Of a stretch of 5,117 bases of DNA, positions 1 through 5,117 are shown one piece after another. The first letter of the stretch is position 1; the number at the start of each line of letters is the position of its first letter. The position numbers and the translations under genes are program-made. The notes below the pieces were generated by a model. That model was not told where the DNA came from. It saw only the letters and a list, made by a program, of their open reading frames with translations, and ran no database searches. This DNA comes from Flammeovirgaceae bacterium (GTDB taxonomy: Bacteria > Bacteroidota > Bacteroidia > Cytophagales > Cyclobacteriaceae): assembly GCA_003228395.1 (NCBI GenBank), contig QIDJ01000382.1, positions 1 to 5,117 on the forward strand, in the 5' to 3' direction.

Positions 1-2768
1 ATCATACCTTCCGGAGTACCGGCGTACATGATATGTCCACCATTTTCTCCCCCATCGGGGCCAAGGTCTATGATCCAGTCCGCGCATTTGATTACTTCTA
101 CATTGTGTTCAATGATAACTACGGTGTTTCCATGATCCACCAATGCATTGATGGCTTCCAGCAATTTGCTTATATCGTGAAAATGGAGCCCTGTGGTTGG
201 CTCATCAAAGATAAAAAGTATGTGTTCTGATTTATTGCCTTCATTCTTGCCAAGAAAAGAGGCCAGTTTCACCCGCTGTGCTTCCCCTCCACTCAGCGAA
301 CTCGAAGATTGTCCAAGCCTGATATATCCAAGTCCAACATTATACAAGGGTTTAAGCCTGGAGATTACCGGATTGTTTTCTCTAAAAAACTCCAGACTAT
401 CTTCCAGGGTCATTTCCAGCACATCGGCGATGTTTTTCCCTTTGAAGGTTACGTCCAGTACTTCCTGTTTAAATCGCTTACCTTTGCAGCTCTCACAGGT
501 GAGATAGATATCAGCCATAAATTGCATTTCAATTTTCACTGTTCCCTCACCCTGGCATGTTTCGCACCGTCCACCGTCCACATTGAATGAAAAATGGGCC
601 GGTTTATAACCCCGTTGCTTCGAAAGCGTTTGTGATGCAAACAATTGCCTGATCTGGTCGTAGGCTTTCACATAAGTGACCGGGTTTGAGCGCGATGATT
701 TGCCAATTGGATTCTGATCAACAAATTCGATTCGGTTTATTTTCTGGTATGCGCCTTCCAGCCGGTTGAACCTGCCCGTTGCCTCCGATATCAGGCCTAT
801 GGTTTTGCCAAGCGCCGGATACAGGATACTACGTACCAGTGTGGATTTTCCCGAACCGCTTACCCCTGTAATCACGGTCAGCACGCCCAGGGGAATTTTT
901 ACGTTGATATTCTTCAGGTTGTTTTCACGTACTCCGAGCAGGTCAATACTCTCACTCCATTTTCTTCGCTTATCAGGTACGGATATGGCATCCACTCCGG
1001 AGAGGTAATTTGCCGTATGGGTCTTAATGCCCGCATGGATGTCGCTCAGGTTACCCTGAAAAACCAACTCGCCACCATGCGAACCGGCATCCGGTCCAAT
1101 ATCAACTATCTGGTCGGCAGCGCGCATCACCTCCTCTTCATGCTCCACGATCACTACGGTGTTTCCCATATCCCGCAGCGATCTGAGTACATTCACCAAC
1201 CTGTTGGTATCTCTGGGATGCAGCCCTATGCTTGGCTCATCCAGGATATACATGGAGCCTACCAGCGCGCTGCCCAACGATGTGGCCAGCTTAATACGCT
1301 GAAACTCCCCGCCTGACAGGGTGGAGGTCATTCTATTCAACGTCAGGTAGCCCAGTCCAACTTTGTTAAGATACTCCAACCGGTAGATGATCTCTGTCAA
1401 TATCCGGCCGGCTACTTTCTGATGGTGTTTGCCTGGTTTGAAGTTAAGAAAAAATTCCTCCAGCCTGTTTACAGGTATTAATACCAGGTCAGTAATGGAC
1501 TTACCACCGATTTTCACATAATCAGCGTCTTTTCGTATCCGCGTTCCGCGGCAGTCCGGGCATTCTTTTCGCCCCCTGTAGCGCGATAAAAGCACCCGGT
1601 ACTGGATCTTATGGGATTTGGACTCCACAAACCTGAAAAAGTCATTGATCCCCTTACAATGTTCATTCCCTTTCCATAACACGTCCATTTGATCTTCCGT
1701 AAGTTCAATGACCGGCTTGTGAATCGGGAAATCAAAGTGAACGGTTGCTTTGAAGAAAGCCTCCAGCCATTTTTTCATGGTCTCACTGCGCCACGGGGCG
1801 ATGGCGCCCTCATAAATCGAGAGACTTTTATCGGTAATAACGAGATCCGGATCAATTCCCAGTATTTTTCCGAAGCCTTCACACCTGTGACAGGCGCCAT
1901 AAGGATTGTTAAAGCTGAAAAGATTTACGGTGGGTTTTTCAAAAGTGATGCCATCCAGTTCAAACCGGTCTGTAAATTTTCTTTTCTTTTTACCGGGGAT
2001 ATCGATGATGCAATCGCCGTGTCCTTCAAAAAAGGCTGTTTGAACCGAATCAGCCAGCCGGAATCTGCTGTCTTCATCATCCGCTACCATGCTTCTGTCA
2101 ACCAGAATAAAAATATCTTTTGAATTTTGCAAGCGGTTGACTCCCTCAAGAAAATCTTCTATGTATTCAACGGAACTTCCGGTTACCAGTCGTGTGTATC
2201 CTTTACTCAGCAGAATATTCAGCTCCTGCTCCAGGGTACGCCTTTCCGGTACCTTCATCGGATACAGCACCATGTAACGGGTTCCCTCTTTCTGTCGAAG
2301 TACATAATCTACTACATCACTTACAGAGTCGCTTTTAACAACGGCGCCACTCACAGGCGAATAGGTAACCCCAATTCGCGCATACAGCAATTTCAGGTAA
2401 TCATAAATTTCTGTGGTGGTGCCTACTGTTGATCGCGGATTACGTGTATTTACCTTCTGTTCGATGGCAATGGCAGGAGAAACCCCTTTGATGTAGTCCA
2501 CCTCGGGTTTTTCCATACGGCCCAGAAACTGCCTGGCATAGGCGCTGAGGCTTTCTACATACATGCGCTGACCCTCGGCAAACAGCGTATCAAATGCCAG
2601 CGAAGACTTGCCTGAGCCGGATAGGCCGGTGATTACCACCATCTTATTACGCGGAATGGCCACACTCAGGTTTTTCAGGTTGTTTACCCGTGCGCCTTTT
2701 ATTATGATATACTTCCTGGGGTCAAGTTTGTCAATATCAACCCCGTTATTATTTGATAAAAATTGCAT
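1..2768 (-). CDS. uvrA: UvrA, excinuclease ABC subunit A (C-terminus cut by window edge)
   Basis: This is the DNA-damage sensor ATPase of nucleotide excision repair; its dimer loads UvrB on distorted DNA. My minus-strand translation reads 922 codons without a stop and shows both ABC modules. The first has Walker A GLSGSGKS at residues 48-55, signature LSGGE at 484-488 and Walker [11 protein letters not shown] at 508-517. The second has Walker [10 protein letters not shown] at 635-643, signature LSGGEAQ at 825-831 and FDEPTTGLH at 854-862. The C-terminal zinc module is intact (C735, C738, C758, C761). Two further CxxC pairs lie at 293/296 and 403/406. The CxxC that normally precedes NNPxGAC is absent (residues 265-280 read [16 protein letters not shown]). 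Compared with E. coli UvrA (940 aa), roughly 20-30 residues are missing past the left edge. ATG at 2768 is the first possible start, because an in-frame TAA lies five codons upstream. There is no Shine-Dalgarno sequence. It is transcribed divergently from the sigma-factor gene. Confidence 0.98.
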   Translation of the reverse strand, partial: MQFLSNNNGVDIDKLDPRKYIIIKGARVNNLKNLSVAIPRNKMVVITGLSGSGKSSLAFDTLFAEGQRMYVESLSAYARQFLGRMEKPEVDYIKGVSPAIAIEQKVNTRNPRSTVGTTTEIYDYLKLLYARIGVTYSPVSGAVVKSDSVSDVVDYVLRQKEGTRYMVLYPMKVPERRTLEQELNILLSKGYTRLVTGSSVEYIEDFLEGVNRLQNSKDIFILVDRSMVADDEDSRFRLADSVQTAFFEGHGDCIIDIPGKKKRKFTDRFELDGITFEKPTVNLFSFNNPYGACHRCEGFGKILGIDPDLVITDKSLSIYEGAIAPWRSETMKKWLEAFFKATVHFDFPIHKPVIELTEDQMDVLWKGNEHCKGINDFFRFVESKSHKIQYRVLLSRYRGRKECPDCRGTRIRKDADYVKIGGKSITDLVLIPVNRLEEFFLNFKPGKHHQKVAGRILTEIIYRLEYLNKVGLGYLTLNRMTSTLSGGEFQRIKLATSLGSALVGSMYILDEPSIGLHPRDTNRLVNVLRSLRDMGNTVVIVEHEEEVMRAADQIVDIGPDAGSHGGELVFQGNLSDIHAGIKTHTANYLSGVDAISVPDKRRKWSESIDLLGVRENNLKNINVKIPLGVLTVITGVSGSGKSTLVRSILYPALGKTIGLISEATGRFNRLEGAYQKINRIEFVDQNPIGKSSRSNPVTYVKAYDQIRQLFASQTLSKQRGYKPAHFSFNVDGGRCETCQGEGTVKIEMQFMADIYLTCESCKGKRFKQEVLDVTFKGKNIADVLEMTLEDSLEFFRENNPVISRLKPLYNVGLGYIRLGQSSSSLSGGEAQRVKLASFLGKNEGNKSEHILFIFDEPTTGLHFHDISKLLEAINALVDHGNTVVIIEHNVEVIKCADWIIDLGPDGGENGGHIMYAGTPEGM

Positions 2769-2775
2769 GCAGAGG

Positions 2776-2783
2776 CAAAGTTA
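2776..2783 (-). promoter_or_regulatory. possible -7 element of a near-leaderless uvrA promoter
   Basis: On the minus strand the sequence reads TAACTTTG followed by C, a full match to the Bacteroidota -7 consensus TAnnTTTG. The last G is only 7 bases before the uvrA ATG. Transcription would therefore start within a few bases of the start codon, giving an almost leaderless message. The -33 TTTG is not convincing; only a TTCT lies at a suitable distance upstream. A chance match in AT-rich DNA is a real alternative. Confidence 0.3.
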
Positions 2784-2846
2784 ATGTAACGCTTTCTCGA
2801 AGAGAGAAGTGGAATGTGTTATTTTTTTAAATATAATTGATCAGAA

Positions 2847-2866
2847 TACAATATCCGGATATAGTA
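2847..2866. repeat. 20-bp near-perfect palindrome, candidate operator
   Basis: The core ATATCCGGATAT (2851-2862) is a perfect 12-bp palindrome. Beyond one mismatched pair, the arms continue with TAC on the left and GTA on the right, so 18 of 20 positions are symmetric. It lies about 80 bp upstream of the uvrA start and about 50 bp upstream of the first sigma-factor promoter candidate. That is a position from which a dimeric regulator could affect either gene. No known operator consensus is recognised. Confidence 0.4.
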
Positions 2867-2916
2867 ATACGTTATAATTGGTTATACTAACCCAAGAAGC
2901 CGTTTTTTTTAATTAA

Positions 2917-2945
2917 TTGTGAGAAAAAATAATTGAATAATTTTG
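2917..2945 (+). promoter_or_regulatory. promoter P1 candidate for the sigma-factor operon
   Basis: TTG at 2917-2919, an 18-base spacer, and TAATTTTG at 2938-2945 followed by C fit the Bacteroidota housekeeping promoter (TTTG, 17-23 bases, TAnnTTTG). The expected start of transcription is near 2949-2951, giving a leader of about 110 bases before the ATG at 3059. The -7 match is complete. The -33 has three of the four consensus bases (ATTG). Confidence 0.55.
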
Positions 2946-2955
2946 CATTTATTCA
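2934..2955. repeat. 7-bp inverted repeat around the P1 -7 box
   Basis: TGAATAA at 2934-2940 and TTATTCA at 2949-2955 are exact inverted repeats separated by 8 bases. The dyad covers the P1 -7 element and the expected start of transcription, which is where a repressor would act. The region is very AT-rich, so a chance dyad of this size cannot be excluded. Confidence 0.35.
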
Positions 2956-2974
2956 TTCGGTTTACCTACATTTG
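2942..2974 (+). promoter_or_regulatory. promoter P2 candidate, overlapping P1
   Basis: TTTG at 2942-2945, a 21-base spacer and TACATTTG at 2967-2974 match both halves of the Bacteroidota promoter consensus. The -33 TTTG of P2 is the same four bases as the end of the P1 -7 box, so the two promoters could not be occupied at once. The base after TTTG is A rather than the preferred pyrimidine. Transcription would start near 2978-2980, leaving a leader of about 80 bases. Confidence 0.4.
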
Positions 2975-3037
2975 ATTTCACCAAAAAGGAAAATCTGTTA
3001 ATAATCTAAAAAAAAGACAATATGCCATAGACCTCTA

Positions 3038-3050
3038 CGTTTACTAAACG
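3038..3050. repeat. 13-bp palindrome just before the sigma-factor start
   Basis: CGTTTA and TAAACG flank a single central C, ending 8 bases before the ATG at 3059. In RNA it could form a short hairpin (CGTT paired with AACG, 5-base loop) in the ribosome landing zone. In DNA it is an odd-centred operator-like site. The predicted RNA stem is weak. Confidence 0.3.
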
Positions 3051-3058
3051 AAACATAA

Positions 3059-3655
3059 ATGAGAAGGAATAATTTGAGCGACAGTGAGTTGGTTTCACTA
3101 TATCAAAACGGTAACGAAGAGGCCTTTGAGGAATTGGTTAACAGGTACAAAGCCAGAATATTTACCTCCATATATCTTATTGTCAAAGATAGCTATCTGG
3201 CAGAAGACATTTTACAGGAAACATTTATCAAAGCCATTCGTACGTTTAAACGTGGCAAATATAACGAAGAAGGTAAATTTCTTCCCTGGATTATGAGAAT
3301 TGCCCATAACCTTGCTGTAGATCATTTCAGGAAAAGCAAACGTTTTCCGGTTGTGGTCATGGAAGATGGCAGCCGTGTATTAAATACCCTGAATTTTTCT
3401 CAGGAGCCGTATGAAACGGTTCAGATCCGTAAAGAAATACAGGATAAAGTACGCGGCCTTATTCAGGATCTCCCTGATTCACAAAAGCAGGTGCTGATCA
3501 TGCGGCATTATATGGATCTTAGTTTTCAGGAAATTGCCGATAACACCGGGGTAAGTATAAATACGGCATTGGGAAGGATGCGGTATGCCCTGATCAATTT
3601 ACGTAAGAAAATGAAAAAATATAAAATTGCCTATGACCAAAATTTTTACCCATGA
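3059..3655 (+). CDS. ECF-type RNA polymerase sigma factor (sigma-70 family)
   Basis: This 198-residue protein would bind core RNA polymerase and direct it to a specific promoter set. Region 2 spans about residues 23-95: AFEELVNRY, the core-binding motif AEDILQETF (48-56), and the region 2.4 stretch WIMRIAHNLAVDHFRKSKR (77-95). A variable linker follows. Region 4 spans about 132-187 and includes LPDSQKQVLIMRHYMDLSFQEIA plus a helix-turn-helix ending NTALGRMRYALINLRK. The two-domain layout without regions 1 and 3 and the length are typical of ECF sigma factors. The start is fixed, because TAA lies directly before the ATG in the same frame. No Shine-Dalgarno sequence is seen, only an A-rich leader. 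Its last 23 bases overlap the next gene. The regulon cannot be read from the sequence. I do not assign a symbol because many paralogues are expected in this phylum. Confidence 0.95.
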   Translation: MRRNNLSDSELVSLYQNGNEEAFEELVNRYKARIFTSIYLIVKDSYLAEDILQETFIKAIRTFKRGKYNEEGKFLPWIMRIAHNLAVDHFRKSKRFPVVVMEDGSRVLNTLNFSQEPYETVQIRKEIQDKVRGLIQDLPDSQKQVLIMRHYMDLSFQEIADNTGVSINTALGRMRYALINLRKKMKKYKIAYDQNFYP

Positions 3656-3902
3656 TGATGTAGTCAGGTATCTTTATAATGAAATACCGTCAGATCAAAA
3701 ATCAGCGTTTGAAAATGCATTGATTTGCGACAATGAACTGCTGGATTTATTCCATGAGTTAAGAGCAGTGAAGAAGAAATTAGATAAAGCAGTAAGAAAT
3801 CCGTCCAATCAGGTTATCAAAAGTATTCTTGATTACTCTAAATCCTTTAATTTGCATGCTGTAAAAAACAAATACAGCCATGCAAAGAAAAAAACGGTTT
3901 AA
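3633..3902 (+). CDS. small soluble protein downstream of the sigma factor, anti-sigma-like
   Basis: This 89-residue protein has no confident family assignment. ATG at 3633 is preferred over TTG at 3627, giving MTKIFTHDDVVRYLYNEI as the N-terminus. Residues about 7-50 follow the pattern of anti-sigma N-terminal domains: a helix with RYLYNEIPSDQKSAFENAL, then a short helix with LLDLFHELRAVKKKL. The zinc ligands (HxxxCxxC) of the classical zinc-binding class are absent; there is one lone Cys at 32. There is no membrane segment or signal peptide, so it should be cytoplasmic. The C-terminus is basic (KNKYSHAKKKTV). It overlaps the sigma gene by 23 bases and nth by 23 bases, which implies co-transcription and coupled translation. 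Its place directly after an ECF sigma gene supports a role as sigma regulator, but this is inference. A chaperone-like or unrelated partner remains possible. Confidence 0.8.
   Translation: MTKIFTHDDVVRYLYNEIPSDQKSAFENALICDNELLDLFHELRAVKKKLDKAVRNPSNQVIKSILDYSKSFNLHAVKNKYSHAKKKTV
3851..3886 (+). promoter_or_regulatory. stem-loop that sequesters the nth start codon
   Basis: The left arm TTTGCATG-CTGTA (3851-3863) pairs with the right arm TACAG-C-CATGCAAA (3873-3886). This gives 13 consecutive base pairs interrupted by one bulged C at 3878, around a 9-base A-rich loop (3864-3872). The nth ATG (3880-3882) lies in the right arm and is fully paired. The left arm is coding sequence of the upstream 89-residue protein. 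Ribosomes finishing that gene at 3902 would melt the stem and stop 20 bases past the nth ATG, where they could reinitiate. The pairing is visible directly; the coupling role is inference. Confidence 0.6.
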
Positions 3903-4524
3903 AGAGTTAATTGACTATTTTACACACCACAGCCCTGACGCTGAAACGGAGCTTGAATACGGTAGTCCCTATGAGCTTCTGGTTGCTACCATACTTAGCG
4001 CCCGGTGCACCGATAAGCGGGTGAACATCGTTACGCCGGCTTTGGTAGAAAAATTTCCCACTGTTGAACATATGGCTGCGGGCAGCGCAGATGAAATTTT
4101 TCCCTATATCAAATCAGTTACTTTCCCCAATAACAAATCGAAGCATCTCCATGGCATGGCACGAATGCTGGTGAATGATTTTGGTTCGGAAGTGCCGTCA
4201 GACACGAAAGACCTTCAAAAACTTCCGGGTGTGGGCAGGAAAACCGCTAACGTAATATCGTCTGTTATTTTCAACCAACCCTCGATGGCTGTTGACACGC
4301 ATGTTTTCCGGGTTTCCAAACGGCTGGGGTTGGTCAATGAGAATGCCAAAACCCCGCTGGAGGTAGAAAAACAACTGGTGAAAAACATACCGGAAGAGCA
4401 CATTTCTGTGGCGCATCACTGGCTGATACTGCATGGCAGGTATGTGTGCCTGGCACGTTCACCCAAATGCGATTGGTGTAAGATCAGTTATTTCTGCCGG
4501 TATTTTGAAAAACAGTACGGTTGA
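3880..4524 (+). CDS. nth: endonuclease III, DNA glycosylase/AP lyase
   Basis: The enzyme removes oxidised pyrimidines and cleaves at the resulting abasic site in base excision repair. The 214-residue length equals the usual size (E. coli 211). The helix-hairpin-helix LPGVGRKTANVI at 115-126 contains the catalytic Lys at 121. The catalytic Asp is D139 in AVDTHVFRVSKRLG. The C-terminus carries the [4Fe-4S] loop C190-X6-C197-X2-C200-X5-C206, intact. HHWLILHGRYVC (179-190) matches E. coli Nth closely. The usual SAQ-TD segment reads SARCTD here (Arg42 in place of Gln), and the intercalating Leu position aligns with Phe82. MutY is ruled out because its C-terminal domain is absent and a Lys is present in the hairpin. 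The start overlaps the upstream gene by 23 bases and lies inside a stem-loop. No Shine-Dalgarno sequence is visible. Confidence 0.97.
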   Translation: MQRKKRFKELIDYFTHHSPDAETELEYGSPYELLVATILSARCTDKRVNIVTPALVEKFPTVEHMAAGSADEIFPYIKSVTFPNNKSKHLHGMARMLVNDFGSEVPSDTKDLQKLPGVGRKTANVISSVIFNQPSMAVDTHVFRVSKRLGLVNENAKTPLEVEKQLVKNIPEEHISVAHHWLILHGRYVCLARSPKCDWCKISYFCRYFEKQYG

Positions 4525-4694
4525 AAAATTCTGATTTTCGGGATTAGCAGGTTTCGGCATGATATGGAAATATGAAAAATATATAGGTCTTCCACGAATT
4601 TTGTATGGGATGAAAAAAATTTAAGCTTTTAAGCATTCCTGCATTTAATCATTTACTGTCAAAAATGGTAAAACCCAAACTGTAACAATCCAAA
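4525..4694. other. AT-rich gap between nth and the asparagine-synthase-like gene
   Basis: The 170 bases contain no convincing gene and no strong terminator. The only inverted repeats after the nth stop are weak, such as GAAAA and TTTTC around a short loop, and lack a following T-run. A one-mismatch -7 box, GAATTTTG, lies at 4596-4603. A TATG sits 21 bases upstream of it at 4571-4574, which makes a poor promoter candidate for the downstream gene. Whether that gene is read through from nth or has its own promoter cannot be decided from the sequence. Confidence 0.5.
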
Positions 4695-5117
4695 ATGTGT
4701 GGCATTCATTTTATTCTGGATAAAAACAAACGTCTGAACGAAGAACCGGTTCAGAAAATGATCAATGCCACCGTATTTAGAGGCCCGGATGATTTTGGAT
4801 TTCAGGTATTTGAAACCCCTGTGTGCAGGTACTTCCTTGGCGCCAACATACTCAGAATAACCGATCATACCAAACATGCCCATCAGCCATTTACATCCGA
4901 TGATGACTCCAGATCACTGATTTATAATGGCGAGATTTATGATTATTCCGTTTTTAAAAATCAACAACTTCACGAGGGAAAACACTTCCGGTCCGAATCG
5001 GACACCGAAGTGCTTTTCAACCTGCTTGGTGCACATCAACAAAACGGACTGGAACAACTGAACGGCATGTATTCATTCGTATATCTGAATACCGATACCG
5101 GTAACGTGCTGCTTGCC
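4695..5117 (+). CDS. asparagine synthase (glutamine-hydrolysing) family protein, N-terminal amidotransferase domain (cut by window edge)
   Basis: The visible 141 residues are a class II glutamine amidotransferase (Ntn hydrolase) domain, which releases ammonia from glutamine for a C-terminal synthetase domain. Cys2 directly after the start Met is the nucleophile once Met is removed, and this fixes the start at MCGI. RGPDDFG at 29-35, YNGEIYDY at 77-84 (Asn78/Gly79, oxyanion hole), SDTEVLF at 102-108 and LNGMYSFVYLN at 122-132 are the expected family motifs. The segment usually reading HRRLSIID reads ANILRITD (50-57). The Arg equivalent to E. coli AsnB Arg49, which contacts the glutamine carboxylate, is therefore Ile52. 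His before RGPD is also replaced by Phe. The synthetase half lies beyond the right edge, so I cannot separate AsnB proper from related amidotransferases of glycan or peptide pathways. No Shine-Dalgarno sequence is present. Confidence 0.9.
   Translation, partial: MCGIHFILDKNKRLNEEPVQKMINATVFRGPDDFGFQVFETPVCRYFLGANILRITDHTKHAHQPFTSDDDSRSLIYNGEIYDYSVFKNQQLHEGKHFRSESDTEVLFNLLGAHQQNGLEQLNGMYSFVYLNTDTGNVLLA

Larger units (their letters stand above)
2769..3058. promoter_or_regulatory. AT-rich divergent intergenic region, uvrA / sigma factor
   Basis: About 290 bases lie between the divergent starts of uvrA and the sigma-factor gene. The region is much richer in A and T than the flanking genes, with T- and A-runs near 2822-2828, 2903-2910 and 3008-3015. 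I see no credible gene in it. It holds promoter-like elements on both strands and three dyads, listed separately. It also holds a short direct repeat, GTTATA at 2871-2876 and 2881-2886, spaced one helical turn apart. No E. coli-type LexA box (CTGT-N8-ACAG) is visible, although uvrA is SOS-controlled in many bacteria. Confidence 0.8.

Noticed and set aside
1275..1310. UvrA first ABC signature reads LSGGEFQ rather than LSGGEAQ
   Set aside because: The functional LSGGE core is intact and I believe the variable position differs widely across Bacteroidota, so it is not evidence of altered function.
1514..1735. Leftward 73-codon frame inside uvrA
   Set aside because: It is in a different frame from UvrA on the same strand, and UvrA reads through without a break, so no frameshift is indicated.
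33..2432. Several rightward open frames of 62-144 codons within the uvrA region
   Set aside because: They lie antisense to a continuous, highly conserved UvrA reading frame and their translations have no recognisable domain.
2871..2886. GTTATA direct repeat with 10-bp spacing
   Set aside because: A six-base AT-rich repeat is likely by chance here; it is noted in the intergenic entry but not supported as a separate site.
3022..3030. Two-codon upstream mini-ORF (ATG CCA TAG) in the sigma-gene leader
   Set aside because: It is too short to judge, and an ATG in A-rich leader DNA is expected by chance; there is no ribosome site to support it.
3623..3646. AAAATT / AATTTT hairpin around the start of the small gene
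   Set aside because: It has six A-T pairs only, with the ATG in the loop rather than the stem; it is too weak to compare with the nth stem-loop.
4198..4434. Two leftward frames antisense to nth
   Set aside because: They oppose the conserved catalytic core of endonuclease III and show no family motif.
4623..4634. TTAAGC repeated around a T-run after nth, as a possible terminator
   Set aside because: The possible stem is only four pairs with a two-base loop, too small to form, and no T-tract follows.
4659..4883. Leftward 74-codon frame at the right end
   Set aside because: It is antisense to the clear amidotransferase domain and has no promoter or recognisable protein features.

Overview
The window looks like chromosomal DNA from a member of the Bacteroidota. 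Three things point there. The promoter-like sequences match the Bacteroidota form (TTTG, about 18-21 bases, then TAnnTTTG). None of the starts has a clear Shine-Dalgarno sequence. The proteins (UvrA with NNPYGAC and an EFQ signature, the NTALGRMRYALINLRK sigma region 4, the SARCTDKRVN Nth motif) resemble what I know of that phylum. I cannot place it below phylum. I see no mobile element, tRNA, rRNA or CRISPR array.

Layout. The left half, on the minus strand, is a nearly complete uvrA (nucleotide excision repair). Its start is at 2768 and its last few codons lie beyond the left edge. An AT-rich intergenic region of about 290 bases follows, separating divergent genes. It carries two overlapping promoter candidates for the rightward genes, a possible near-leaderless promoter for uvrA and several dyads. 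Rightward comes a compact three-gene unit: an ECF-type sigma factor, an 89-residue soluble protein in the usual anti-sigma position, and endonuclease III (nth, base excision repair). Both junctions overlap by exactly 23 bases. A further 170-base AT-rich gap leads to the amidotransferase domain of an asparagine-synthase-family protein that runs off the right edge.

How the genes may work together. UvrA and Nth belong to two different DNA repair pathways and lie on either side of a sigma factor and its presumed regulator, so the locus could link transcription control to DNA damage. That link is inference from position only. The most striking unexplained structure is a 13-bp stem-loop (3851-3886) that buries the nth start codon inside the end of the upstream gene. 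It suggests that nth is translated only when a ribosome has just read the small anti-sigma-like gene. Other points to check are substitutions at functional positions: a missing zinc-ligand pair in UvrA, Gln to Arg in the DNA-intercalating loop of Nth, and loss of the usual glutamine-binding Arg in the asparagine-synthase-like protein.
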